Part shown: piece after piece, positions 26,401 to 37,815 of the stretch
Position numbering within the stretch: position 1 is the stretch's first letter
How the letters are laid out: each line of letters starts with the position of its first letter
Assembly: GCA_026261815.1 (NCBI GenBank)
Contig: JAMPIT010000379.1
Location: 8,940,001 to 9,004,000 of the forward strand
Direction: 5' to 3'
DNA: 64,000 bases
Origin: Monarcha castaneiventris obscurior
Taxonomy: Eukaryota > Chordata > Aves > Passeriformes > Monarchidae
Made by a program: the position numbers and the translations under genes
Notes under the pieces: generated by a model
What the model saw: only the letters and a program-made list of their open reading frames with translations
What the model was told of the DNA's origin: nothing
Database searches by the model: none

Positions 26401-29400
26401 TGCATGCTTACTAATCACTTACAGGTAGTTATGAGCAGTAGCATTTATTTTTGTTTAAGGAAATTTTGAAACAGGAAATTTGAATTTTCACTTTGAGCCA
26501 ATGACGCAAAAGGCTTTGGTTTATAAAGACATGCATAAAATCAGTAATCACACCACCAAAAAATCTGTAACTTAACTCTCTATTGTAAAAATCACCTGTT
26601 GAATATTTTTTCATTTTGTGTGCGCTTCATAGTAAGAGCTTTCTTTTGAGACATAAACCCTGCATGCACCTGTCAAAGGGATTTCCCAGATTCCATACTC
26701 ATTTCTGTATGTATTCGAGTAAGTGAATATCTTTATTTTAACTTCTTGTTTCAATTTCAGATTAATTTGGGGCTGCTGCAAAGTGAAGCTCTGCTAGGCT
26801 GGTGTCTAGACAGTGCTGAGTTGAGGCTCAGTATCTATGATGGACCAGTGAATCCCCATTAATATGGAACCCTTCCAAATACAGGTGACAGAGCCAGCCT
26901 TAGTTCTGTAATCACATCTTTAAATAAAAATCAGGTGACTCTATTTCAGGATGTTTCTGAAGCTACAGGCTGCAAAGAAAATTCTAAGAATTGGTTTAAA
27001 AAAAATGTACAGCTCTTAATTAGCAACTTACATACTACTATTACTTACCCAGTTCAAATTTTTGTTGCTTAGATTTTGCTATTGAATTAGTCTGACAAGT
27101 GGCAAAAATACGTGGCTGCACTATTGCAAAGCTGAAAAGGAAATTTTAAAAGTGATTTCACCCACAGATTCCCTTCTATGGAAGGGAAATAATGGGGCTT
27201 GATTTTTACTTGTCAGTAGTTCAGGTCAGTGCTGTGGCATCTACTGACTGCTGGTTCACAGTATCTGTGAAAAGTGATGAGGAAATGTATTAATCAGTGA
27301 TTAAGAAGCAAACATGAAGAACATAGAAGGTACTAAAAGCAAAAGTAGTAACTTAATATTATTTCATAGTATTGAAGGGGAAAAAAAAGGACAGATACCG
27401 GAAGGTTTGAAGCTGTAGGTAATCTTCTAGTGCCAGAAGCACATGCTTGCTGATGTAATTATGTCTTCACTAGCAAGATTTTCCTGTTTAGATAGGCAGC
27501 AGGGGAGTTTTGCTGCTAAACAGATCTTGTGTTTACGGGGCCAAAGATTAAAAAAAACCGACCCAAAAACAAAAACCCAAAACAAAAAACCAAACCACCT
27601 AGCAACACAAAACCCCCACTTGTACAACTCTGTCAGGTTCTGAAAGCTGCCAAGGGACCTATGTATCATGCCCTGTTCCAAACATTGTGTGCACACAGTC
27701 TGACCCAGGAAGGAGCTGCAGGTCCTTCCTGAGCAGGACGTGTTCCAGTGTTAGCTATGAGCTCAGACTTAACTCTGTGCTTAGTTGAAATGTAAATTAT
27801 ATTACTGAAGTTTTTCAGTTGGACTTTAAAGAATGTATGAGATACATTAATATATTAGAAGGCTGGTTCTCCCCTTGAGGAAAAATAAATTTAGAAGAAA
27901 GAATTTTATTTTTCTATTGAAAAAGCAAAGGTTTTCTTGCAAGAATCTGTCTTAAAGTGTTCAATGGCAATATATCACAAATACAGTCTAACAAACAGTA
28001 ACAAGAAGCCTACCTAGGACAGTATAAAATGTTTACATCTGCCAGTGACATGCTGTGAATATGTGACTGGTTTCTCTCAGACACATTCCATTTGAAAGTC
28101 TAATGCAGCAACTTCTTCAAGAAAGAACATTCTGTGCTGCAGAAAGTACTGATCAAGCAGCTACAAAAATCCTATGTCCTTTCCTGTTCACAGTGTGTCA
28201 ATGTGGCTCCCTTAGTTAGCAGCTACTCCTCCCAGCAGCGGGAGAGTTTTTAGCGAGGTAGTCCTGAGGTCCCAGCAGGTCGGCTGTACTACAAATGTTG
28301 GCTTTTGGGGAAAATGGGCTCCCTCTGGTGATTGGTGAGTGATTGTCAACTGAACTACCTTCGTGTTTTGGGTTTGCTCAGTTTGGATTTTATTTTCAAA
28401 CAGTACTCTCACTGAGTGCTTGAGCACTCACGTGTGCTGACATGTAATGTGTTCCTAGCAACTGTCAACTCCTCATCCTTATTTCCTGGAGTGCCAGAGG
28501 GCTTCCAAGATAAATCTTGCAACTTTTCACGAGCTGGGAGGGAAGGCTAGGAGACTGCTGCAAAGAGATGCCTATGGAAAATTAGGTATTACTGTTGTGT
28601 CAGATAATTTTGGTGTGCTTCAGTTCCAGCTCTGACCTTTGAGGTTGGTTAATATTTCTTAGGCATTTTTCCTTTTATCCTGTGCTGAGTGACCTACTAC
28701 CTTTACTTTTTGCAGGATGGTGATGTGACTCAAAGAAGCATGAATGTGCTCTCCTTTTTTGGCAAGTGTATTTACACACATGTTAAACCAGAAATTAAAG
28801 CTGTATAGTAACCCACCTTGCTGCTTCAATTCAAACCTCTCCAGGCTTTAATGGTAGAGGTCTGTTGACACTGTACATCTAGATCTACATAAATTGTCTG
28901 CTAAACAAGACTTGACTAATTTTTAAAAAAATGAAAAGGCCGTTAAAGCAAGGTTTCTAAATTGAATGTTCATGCAACATTTACGTATAGAACTCAGTAA
29001 AACAAGCATCCTATCTTAATGGAACAGATAAACTGGAGATAGCTGGGCAGAAATCGTCTTAGATCTTGCAGGTTGTTTGCAGTAGGAGTGAGGATCTCTA
29101 GTCCTTGATCTAGCTACAGAGAAAGTTTATTGAAAGTCCTGGTCTTCTTTTTTTAAGTTTTCCATTCTGTGTGATAACCACTCTCTCATCCTTTCAGTAA
29201 ATACCCTTCAAAGGGTGTTGTGAAGATAAAAAGGTGATGTTAAGGGGACAAAGCAGGAGGAAAGGGGACTTTCAGCCTCGGGTTTTATTCAAACAGAAAT
29301 AGGCCAGGTAAGTGAAATAGGTGTGACTGCTGAACTGCAGCTAGGTAATTCTGAGCATTCCTCAAGCCCAGGTAATAATGACTGGATAAAAAAACCACCG

Positions 29401-31869
29401 ACCTGCATTGTTCAGTTTGGCTTGGAGCTTTGTGAAGCTTAGCCATCTTTTTCATGTTGTTACTTTTTGTGCCAGGCATGATCCCACGAGGGGCTGTTTC
29501 CTTCTCTCTCACAGCTCAGTGGCAGTCAAAGGTGTTCAGAACTCTGAACATTAATTGTTCTAGGCAGAGAAATTGTAGATTTCATTGTGCCCAGTAGAGC
29601 AAGCAGATGTGTGTCAGTGAAAGTACTGTGAGTGTGGTAGTTTTAGAAACATGATCAGATTGACTGCTTTGGATTTGGAAGATGTACAGATGTCTTTTTG
29701 TTATAATCTGCAAATTAAAATTATATTTAAATGGAAACCAACTGGAATTTGAATTAATATTAATAAACTAATGTAAAAACAATGAATATGAAAATTAAAA
29801 TTCACTTTATGCATTAAAAGTACTCAAAGAAAGCAAATGTAAAACAAAACAGCTGCAGCTATTAAGAAATGAAACCAAACTTATTTCTCAAACCTTCCAA
29901 CTGCCTGATGAGGCTTTTTTTCTTTTTGTAGTTTATTTAACTAAATAAATATCAAGCATCATTTGTTGTGCACTTTGCCACTGAATGTAATTGCAAAGAT
30001 ATGATGAAAATCCAGAGCATTTCCACTAGGCACATTTTAAAATTAAAACCTTAAACAATTTGGTTTAAACAATATCAAATTTTGTATTCCTATGTTTTGC
30101 TTATAGAGAATACCCTTTCTGGTCAGTTAACAGAATAGGTATTTTAAAACAACATTAACATTGTTTCTAATTTCAGGGATTATGAATTTATTTTAAAATA
30201 AATATATCATAATGTCCATTTTGGAAAATGTATTTATTCATCCTTAGTGCTGTTGAGGATCTGAATCCATTCTTAGTTTCTCTCTGATCTAACCTGTTCG
30301 TCACTGCTGATTCATCAGAACTGCAGATGGCAAGCTGTTGAGGTTTGGGTTTAGTCTTCATTTAGTATTTTTATTAGTACTTCTAACTTACTTCTGCTAA
30401 ACAGCTAGCATAGGATTATTTCCATATGCTACAATCACAGATCATCTCTTCTGTGACCATGAGTACACTGGCATGTTGGAAGTAACTGCCCAGTCCTAAG
30501 CCCAGCTACTTTCTCATTTGCATAATAAAACACTTTTATTCTGGCTAAGGACAACGAACTTCACCCTTTGAAATTACTGTGAAATATTGCTGCCTACTAA
30601 ATAAAGCAACGTATTGATTTGAATTACAAGACTGCAATGGCACTATATGCAGTGTAAAACCCACCTTCTAGAGAATATCTATTACATTTCTTCTTCTGGC
30701 CTTACTAAGGGTATTCTAGGAGCTGAGTGATACCAGTAAAGTAATTTTATTTCACTTCAGTGTAAATGGGGTCAGCTTTTTAATTCTACAGTTACATGAC
30801 TTGTCCTTCACTAGTCCATCACTTTGATATTTAGTGTGTCAGAATAAATCTTACAGTAGAACAGGTTAGAAGTAGCTCCACTGACATAAAACCAGCATAA
30901 ATACAAACAGAGGCTGGGCCAAATTGCCTAGGTCAGATCAGATCCCTGAACTTTTGGAGTGGCTCCAGCATTGTATAAAGCACTATTTTTTTTTCCTTTT
31001 ATTTAATGACTTGTATATACTTAAATATTAAAAGTAACAGGACTTCTGTTCTTGGAAATTCAGGTGTAGGGGAGTTTTGACTGACCCCAGCTACTGCACT
31101 GCTTCATGGTCCTATGCAACTCATTCTCAAGCCAAAGGGAACCGAAACCAGAATGAAGTTGGGAACTCATGTAACCAAACTACTGACATTTTATTTTACA
31201 AAGGAATATGCAACAGGTCTGTGATAGTAATTGATCTTTATATTAAAGGAGTATGTAAATTTATTAGCATAAAGGGTGATGAGACTTTGGTCTGGATTAT
31301 GCTGTTAGCAGTTTGAGAAAAGTGTCACCTCTGTGCTTTCCTCATGAAAATAATGTTATTTCAGTGTCATTCAAACTTTGTTTGGGTCCACATATTTATT
31401 GTCTGTCTGGAAGAGGTACTAGAGAGGTACCTAGCACTCGTGTCAGTTAGACACGTCCCTTCCCACTGCTTCCCATCCATTCGGGTTGTGCCTTCGGACG
31501 GGGGCAGGGAAGGCGTTACAGCCTTAGAGCCAAGCCCAAGCAGTCCCGTCGGCTTGGAGAGTTAACCCCTTCCTGGGAGACGGCATGGTCCAGGTTCTCT
31601 CCTGCACCGCAGGTCCCCCAGGACGTGTACGGTCAGAACTCAACATTAATATTCGATAACTTCATTGAAAAGCCATTTCCTTCCGACTGGGAAGTTTTCT
31701 GACCGTCCTTCACTGCGGTGACATGGGCCTGGTACATGGCACCATGTAGCTGAAAGAACGATGGATGGCAAGATGTATGGATATGTGTAAAGAACGTATT
31801 TCTTAGCACCGAGAAGAAAGGATGAGAGAAATAAGGTGATAGTCCACGGCTCTCCGTCCTCCTGTGCGT
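23481..31869. other. intergenic, AT-rich, no gene seen
   Basis: No gene or RNA was recognised in 8.4 kb. It holds simple A-rich runs at about 24847-24867 and 25258-25276 and an A/C-rich low-complexity tract at about 27546-27620. The sequence before the poly(A) runs did not resemble a processed pseudogene. Open frames here are at most about 90 codons and featureless. Confidence 0.55.
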
Positions 31870-32410
31870 TCGCTAGACCCTGGGCTGAGTCTGTCCAAAA
31901 GGAAACACCGCAATCCCTGCACTACCCCGGGGGTGTTTGGCTGCTGCTGAGCCCGGGGCCCCCGGGGAGATAAATGCATGACATTTCTCTCTAGCCGTTT
32001 TCAGAATTCCCGCTTCAGCTCGGCATCCAGGGGCTGCGGGAGAGCGGCCCGTCCCGGGGGGGAGCCGGCGGGAGCGCCGGGGGAAAGGGCCGAGCGGGGC
32101 AGAGGCGGGTCCCAGCCTGGCCCCAGCCGCCCGGGGAGCATCACCTGGCTGGGGGGACCCTCCGGGAGGCGAAAGCGCTCTTACCTGGGAATGGGAGTCG
32201 CGCATGTCCCGCTCCCCCCGCCGGACGCCCTTCAGTCCCAAATTGCGAGTACACGGTTGCTTAACACCCCCCAAAGCAGCCGCGCACAGACGCAGGGAGC
32301 TCCCTGTGCGAGGCCGCCCAGTCCCATTGCCAATTTCCTGTCCCCAGGCCCGCGGCGATGGGACGTGATTCCAGAGAAGCGGCTCCGCTTCGGATGCTGA
32401 GAGCAGTTGT
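31870..32410. promoter_or_regulatory. CpG-rich island upstream of SOX17 copy 1
   Basis: Dense CpG and GC-rich sequence about 3.5-4 kb before the first SOX17 start codon, with AT-rich DNA on both sides. On the minus strand it contains a strong 5' splice-site match, CAG/GTAAGAG, with the exon side ending at 32185. That fits the first exon of a divergent non-coding transcript. Open frames of 140 codons (+) and 189 codons (-) lie within it, but their composition (Arg/Gly/Pro/Ser) is that of translated GC-rich DNA and no domain was recognised. Confidence 0.5.
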
Positions 32411-34794
32411 GAGCCGCGAGCTTTCCTCGGGTCTGTGTGCATTTGCTGGAAAGCAACTTGCAGAATAAAGTGAGGCAGGCGAAGCAGTAACTTTCTAGAT
32501 GCTGGGGACCATTACTTTTCTGTAAAGTCATTAATGGTGTTTCCATAGTTAGAGTTTCTGCAAGGGACATTTTTCATTTTTGGGGTTTTGATTTTTCCGT
32601 TCAATAGTGGGTCTTTCCTGACCAGGGCTTTTGCAATACACTCAATTCCCTAACGCAAAATCCCGAAAAGTCTTCATTTGGGGAGATTTCTTGCACTATG
32701 CAGCTCTGTCGGGCTGGGCTGCTTTCATTTAGTGGTTTTGGACAGCTTTAAAGAGGCTGCCTTTAAATACACGTTTAAAAAAAAAAAAAAGGCTCTTGTC
32801 TTGGGAAACTGCTCGATTTGCAGGAAACCCTCCGGATGTTTGCTGCTTTTCATGTGGCATTTGTGGTCGGCTCTGATAACGCTGGGAGCACCACTTCCAA
32901 CACCGCATTCTGTAATGGACCTGAAATAGAAACACATCTCTCGCCGGAGGATCCCCACTCCGCGCCCCCGCGCTGTGTACCGGCGGGTTTAAAAGGTCAA
33001 TAAATCAGAAGGATGAACTCTCGGTGGCATTGTTAGGTTGGGAAAGTTAACGAATGACCCCAGGAGTCGTGCGACCAAGAAGGTTTCAGGAGTGTCAGAA
33101 GAAGCTCCCAATTAAACGCTGCGGGGAAGCGAGGTCTGAGCACAGAGCGCGACTGGACTGAGGAGCAGCGCAGTGCTGTGTGTTTTAAAGTTACAATTCG
33201 AAAATGCCTACGCAGTCAAAACAAAAAGCTAGAAAAGAAGTGAGATAATCTGTCTATGACGCCAGGGGCACAGGAAGGGTCACAAACTGCCAACATTTTC
33301 TGTACAAACCAGGGAGCTTTTACTTTCTCGGCTTAGATTCAAAACACACCTTTCTTTCTTTGATCCCAGATCAATGAGCTGTAGAAACGGTTTCAACAAA
33401 TCTCCCGAACAAAGTCAACTACAGTTGCTTAGTTTATTACCTCATGTTCATTATATAGAAAAACATTTTCTTTTCTGCTGAAAGTGGCAGCCCTAAAAAT
33501 TGCTGTGAGCTTTATTTGCAATCAAACCCTCTACTCGCTGAACTTCTTCAGTACAAGCCCCTGCGGGTTTTGTTCCCTTGGCTCACGAAAATGCTTCTGC
33601 TAATTAGTGTGAAAGGGAAATTTTGGCGTTTTAACAAGATCAACTGGTTAAATAAAGGTAATACTCTCTCCTACGGCTTAAACTCCTCAGTTGGTTAGTC
33701 TTGCCCTAGTCAGTAATGCGGCGCGAGCTGGGAGCTGCTCTGGGAACCACTGGAAACGGACCCACTCCCTTAGAGCAGAGCGTTGTTACCTACTTGGGTT
33801 TTGTTTTGCTTGGAAGTCATGTTGCTTATTCCCTCAGTTGAGTATTCTGTTATCTGCAGGGAAAAATACACACGCTTTCCTCCGGCATGAGTTTTCTTTA
33901 AACACTATTAGGATTCTGTTTAATTCAGAATTTTCTCTGGGTATCGGCCGTGCGTCGGTGCGTGACCCTTCTCGGCACAGCTGGCCTGGGGTTGAGAGCT
34001 CCGAGTCCCGGCACGTCGGGTCGGCAAGTGTCACAACTTCAGCCATAAAACTAAAGCCATTAGTACACCAGCCTTAGCCGGGTACTGCCTAAGGTAGTGT
34101 CCCGAACGCGCTGGACTAAAAACGAGTCAAAAAGCGCTTTATTCCTGACGAGCATTGCTGGTTAACGCCAGTTCTGGGCTGACGGTCCGCTTTGCAAGCG
34201 CAGGGTCCCAGTTAATTTATTTTGCAATCAATTCTAAGTGCATAATACTTTTGCAAGAATGGTGTTATTATATACTAGTACGAGATTAATTTAAACACAC
34301 ATATGTGTGGGAATCACTGTTTTCACCTTCGCTGCTTTTTACGGCATGTAATATATGGAGAAAAAGCAGGGCTGTTTGAATCGCTGCCTCTCTTGTTGTT
34401 CTAGAGCGAGTGTTTGAATGGGGAAAAGAAAATTAAAACTTTTCGATTTGTTTTAGGCAGGTATCAGTCTTTTGGTAATGGTTTAGACTCCTTGCAACAG
34501 GGATAAATACGCCATACCACAGTGCTGGAAACATACAGCTGGTTTATAATTTCTAAAAAACAGAGGGGAGTAGAAAGCTAAACGTAAAAATGACTCGAAA
34601 ATTGTCTTCACCGGTGTTAGTGCCTGGAAGCTCCTGTCCGCTACTGCGATCTTCTTTTTAGGATATCTGGCTGTCAAGTGTAAAGGAGCAGGCTTTACGT
34701 TGTGCGAAACAGAAAATTCAATATCAGAACACGTTAATGGTGATTCTGGCTCCATTCATTTAATTTCAGCGAGAATTCTTACAATATTGGTTTA
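32411..34794. other. upstream flank of SOX17 copy 1, no gene seen
   Basis: Mixed composition with moderate CpG around 33.1-34.2 kb and no recognisable coding exon. Unlike the block that follows, this flank has no visible counterpart upstream of SOX17 copy 2. It is the natural place for copy-1-specific regulatory DNA, but that is inference from position only. Confidence 0.5.
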
Positions 34795-34923
34795 TTTGAT
34801 CAAAGTGGCTACCCAAACAAAGGTGTCCTTAACAAAATAAACCCCTTTGATCTTCAGTTTAAAGCTGAGCGGTTTCTCAAAAAAGCATTGGTGCATTTAA
34901 TAGCACCACATAACAATGCAAAT
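34795..34923. promoter_or_regulatory. TCF/LEF, SOX and octamer motif cluster
   Basis: Within 130 bases there are two TCF/LEF-type sites (palindromic TTTGATCAAAG at 34795-34805 and CTTTGATC at 34845-34852). There is also a SOX-like AACAAAGG at 34816-34823, and an AACAATG at 34912-34918 that overlaps a perfect octamer ATGCAAAT at 34916-34923. The cluster lies about 1 kb before the copy 1 start codon and outside the duplicated block. Binding is inferred from motif match alone, and each motif singly could be chance. Confidence 0.4.
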
Positions 34924-35786
34924 ATTAACCAAAGCATCGGTGAAAATTCCCTATTCTACATTAGTTTGTATGCCAAAGGAGACCATAAATGGTACTGAGA
35001 TTGAATACCTGTTTATTCTGAAGTGATGGACATTTTTCAAATCCCTGTTTGTATTTATAGTTTATTTATTCGGGCAAATCATGATAACACAATGCAATAA
35101 GCAATATGTACTGCAAAATTCAACTCATTAATAACAACTACATACAACAAGTATTTACGCTTTTGACAGACACTGAATAGCTTTATAAGTAAGTATGAAA
35201 AAGTGGGATATGGAATATATCATAGGCTTTACTGTGGGTTCAGTATTCTAGTGTCTCAGGAGGTTTGATCTCCCATTGGCTTACAAGGGGAAATATGCTC
35301 AGGTAGCACGACAGGGTAAGAAGCTGAAGTGGGAAGCACAGACGATGACTTGTCTTATTGTTCCAAAGTTACATCCCAAATCTGCCTGTAGAAGAAGCCG
35401 CTTGTGCCTCTCAGAGTGTTACAGGGTATCTGGTATCTGGTACTCTAAGTACTCTGTCCCTTTCGCCTCCCTCGTATCTGCTCTGCTCCAGGATGTCCAC
35501 CCGCGCACGGCCTCGGCGGGCCGGTGGGTCGGTGCTGCCCTTGCGGAGGGCAGGGCTGAGGCAGCGCCGCTCAGGGAAGCGCCGTGGGTGCCCCGAGCCG
35601 CAGCCCGCCCGGGTCCCGCGGGGGCAGCGCCGGCCGCGGCGGAGCCCGCGATGCGCTCAGGTGCCGGTGCCGGTGCCGGCCCCGGCGCGCCGGGAGGAGC
35701 CGGGAGGAGCCGCGGGGGCCGCCCCGCAGGGCAGCGCCGCGGGAGCCGCGGCCGCCGTCCGGCTGCGCGCCCGCCCCCGCCGCCCC

Positions 35787-35840
35787 ATTGGCCGCGCCGC
35801 GGCTCAAATAGGGCCGGGCCGGGCGCCGGCTCCGGCAGCA
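35787..35840 (+). promoter_or_regulatory. SOX17 copy 1 proximal promoter
   Basis: An inverted CCAAT box (ATTGG, 35787-35791) is followed 12 bases later by an AT-rich TATA-like TCAAATA (35804-35810) inside otherwise almost pure GC. This spacing predicts transcription starting around 35835-35845 and a 5' UTR of roughly 100 bases. That 5' UTR has no upstream ATG. The arrangement is conserved base for base in copy 2. Confidence 0.55.
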
Positions 35841-35937
35841 GCGAGCGCGGTCCGAGCGCCGAGCGCGTCCCGGGGGCCGGCCGCAGCTCCGGCTTTGGCG
35901 GCGGTCGGCAGCGCGTCCCGAGCGGGGCCGACGCGAG

Positions 35938-37451
35938 ATGAGCAGCCCCGATGCGGGCTACGCCAGCAGCGACGACCAGGTGCAGGGGCGGTGCTCGCTG
36001 CCCATCATGATGCCGGCCATGTGCCCGTGGGCGGAGGCGCTGAGCCCGCCGGGCGAGGCGAAGGCGAAGGGCGGCGCGGCGCCGTCGGGGCCGTCGGGCG
36101 GCCGGAGCAAGGGCGAGGCGCGGATCCGGCGTCCCATGAACGCCTTCATGGTGTGGGCGAAGGACGAGCGCAAGCGGCTGGCGCAGCAGAACCCGGACCT
36201 GCACAACGCCGAGCTCAGCAAGATGCTGGGTGAGCGCGGCCGGGAGGGCGGGCGCGGGGTCCCGTCGGGCGGATCCGGGATTGCGAGGAGCCCGGGCGGA
36301 CTCCGGGGTGCGGGGAGCGGGCGGGATCGGGGGGATCCGCGGGCTGTCGGGCCGGGGGTCGGGGCGCTCGCGTCTGAGGGCGGCGAGGATCGCGCACAGC
36401 CGGGCGGGGCTGGGGGTCCGGGCTGCGGGCGGGGGCGGTGTCGGTGCGGCGGGGAGCGGGCGCGGGTGCGCATCGGCGAGCGGGCGGTCTGACGGTGTCG
36501 GTGGGTGCAGGTAAATCGTGGAAGGCGCTGTCGCTGGCGGAGAAGCGTCCGTTCGTGGAGGAGGCGGAGCGGCTGCGGGTGCAGCACATGCAGGACCACC
36601 CGAACTACAAGTACCGGCCGCGGCGGCGGAAGCAGGTGAAGCGCCTGAAGCGGGTGGAGAGCGGCTTCCTGCAGCACGGCCTGGCGGAGGCGGCGGCGGG
36701 GCCCGGGCTGGGCAGCGAGCTCGGCGGCGGCGGCGGCGGCGGCAGGATGTGCGTGGAGGGCCTGGGACTGCCGTACGGCGAGCAGGGCTACGCGGCGGCG
36801 GGCGCGGGCCACTACCGGGACTGTCCGCCGCTGGGCGCGGCGTTCGACGGCTACGGCCTGCCGACGCCGGACCCGTCGCCGCTGGACGCGGCGGAGAGCG
36901 AGGCGCCCTTCTTCGCGGCGGGGCTGCAGGAGGAGTGCGCGCTGGGGCCCTACGGCTACGGCCCGCACCCGGCGGCCCCCGAGTACCCGGCGGCGGCGGC
37001 GGCGTCCGAGAGCCCGTCGGGCGCGTCGCTGCGGCGGCACCTGCCGCCCGGGGAGGCGCTGGGCGCGGGCGGGGCGCTGCAGGCGCTGCTGGGCTGCCCG
37101 GCGCCGCTGCACGCGTACTACGGGCAGGCCTGCCAGCCGCCGGGCCCGGGCCGCGGCCCGCCCCTGCCGCCGCCGCCGCCGGGGGCCGTGGGGCAGCCGT
37201 CGCCGCCGCCCGAGACGGCGCCGTGCCGGGAGCAGCTGGAGCAGCTGCCGCCGGAGGAGCTGCTGGGCGAGGTGGACCGCGCCGAGTTCGAACAGTACCT
37301 GCGCTTCGCCTGCAAGCCCGAGCTGGGGCTGCCCTTCGGCGGGCACGACGGCGCGGCCGCGCTGCCGTCGCCCGAGGGCGCGGGTCCCGTCTCGGCGGCC
37401 GTGTCGGACGCCAGCAGCGCCGTCTACTACTGCGGCTACCCCGACTTGTGA
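35938..37451 (+). CDS. SOX17: SOX17 transcription factor, copy 1
   Basis: SoxF-group HMG-box activator that specifies definitive endoderm, haemogenic and arterial endothelium and germ-cell fates in vertebrates; it acts in the nucleus and binds ACAAT-type sites. Coding exons are 35938-36229 and 36511-37451, giving 410 aa (human SOX17 is about 414). It starts with [10 protein letters not shown], the conserved SOX17 N-terminus. The HMG box spans about residues 62-136, with [10 protein letters not shown] near 64-73 and a basic tail ([13 protein letters not shown]) near 133-145. Glu117 in EEAER is the SoxF residue known to set partner choice with OCT4, where SOX2 has Lys. A Gly run is at 169-175 and a Pro-rich segment at about 308-332. 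The beta-catenin-binding motif [11 protein letters not shown] is at 351-361, and the conserved C-terminus [15 protein letters not shown] follows. The intron splits the Gly98 codon, as in other SOX17 genes. The start codon has G at -3 and no competing in-frame ATG precedes it. No lesion was seen. The neighbour 9.1 kb downstream is its twin. Confidence 0.96.
36230..36510 (+). other. SOX17 copy 1 intron (281 bp)
   Basis: Canonical GT donor (CTGG/GTGAGC) and AG acceptor (GGGTGCAG/GTAAAT) joining in phase 1 inside the HMG box. The intron is extremely G-rich on the sense strand, with many G3-G5 runs around 36400-36440, and has no long polypyrimidine tract before the acceptor. Two single-base changes separate it from the copy 2 intron. 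Confidence 0.93.
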
Positions 37452-37815
37452 GGGGCTCGCCGGGGCCCGGCACGGACACTGGCAGGGAGCCGCCCGGCCC
37501 CGCTCCTATTTATGTAATTTATTTGAATCTTGAGAACTGACAGGGTATCTGTGACCTGCTCGAGGTTTAAAAGGTGATGTGCCCTCTCGCTGTCCAGGTG
37601 GTGCAGGTCTTACCATCACTGTCCGACAGTGGCATATAAAATGTTCCTGCTGTGGAATCATGATACTAGTGGCACATGGAGAATATAATTTTTGAGATCT
37701 TGTTAGAGATCTGTATGCTTTTGTATGTTTTACAAAGTGCTGGGTTTTATATGATGGATTTGTACAGAATAATTTTGCACTTTTACAATAAAGGGAAAAT
37801 AATAAATCTGGTCTC
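37452..37815 (+). other. SOX17 copy 1 3' UTR
   Basis: Composition drops from very GC-rich coding sequence to AT-rich after about 70 bases. The first 80 bases or so are shared with copy 2; the rest is unique to copy 1. It contains several ATTTA- and TGTAT-like elements. The end is inferred from the poly(A) signals and is approximate. Confidence 0.6.
37787..37806 (+). terminator. SOX17 copy 1 poly(A) signals
   Basis: Two AATAAA hexamers (37787-37792 and 37801-37806) about 340 bases after the stop codon, followed by a GT/CT-rich stretch (CTGGTCTCTG). This is the expected layout for vertebrate 3' end processing. Confidence 0.75.

Larger units (their letters stand above)
35297..37531 (+). repeat. 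SOX17 tandem duplication, copy 1 block
   Basis: Nearly identical to 44413-46642 in the same orientation. The left edge is at GCTCAGGTAGCAC (GCTCAAGTAGCAC in copy 2) and the right edge is just after TATTTATGTAATTTATT in the 3' UTR. The first 145 bases or so hold several substitutions and small indels. From about 35443 to the right edge I count seven substitutions (five before the start codon, two in the intron) and two 3-base indels in the CDS. No similarity is visible beyond either edge. Confidence 0.93.

Noticed and set aside
35358..36233. 291-codon open frame starting upstream of SOX17 copy 1 (298 codons in copy 2)
   Set aside because: Out of frame with SOX17, starts before the likely promoter and runs through the splice donor. 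Conservation between the copies only reflects the duplication.
35419..37479. 686-codon antisense open frame across SOX17 copy 1 (and 687 codons at 44527-46590)
   Set aside because: It is a shadow of GC-rich coding sequence: low-complexity Pro/Arg/Ala, no domain, no antisense promoter or splice logic, and it is repeated only because the block is duplicated.
36518..37540. 340-codon alternative-frame open frame over SOX17 exon 2 (and 337 codons in copy 2)
   Set aside because: Gly/Ala/Arg-rich out-of-frame reading of the real exon; the in-frame product is clearly SOX17.
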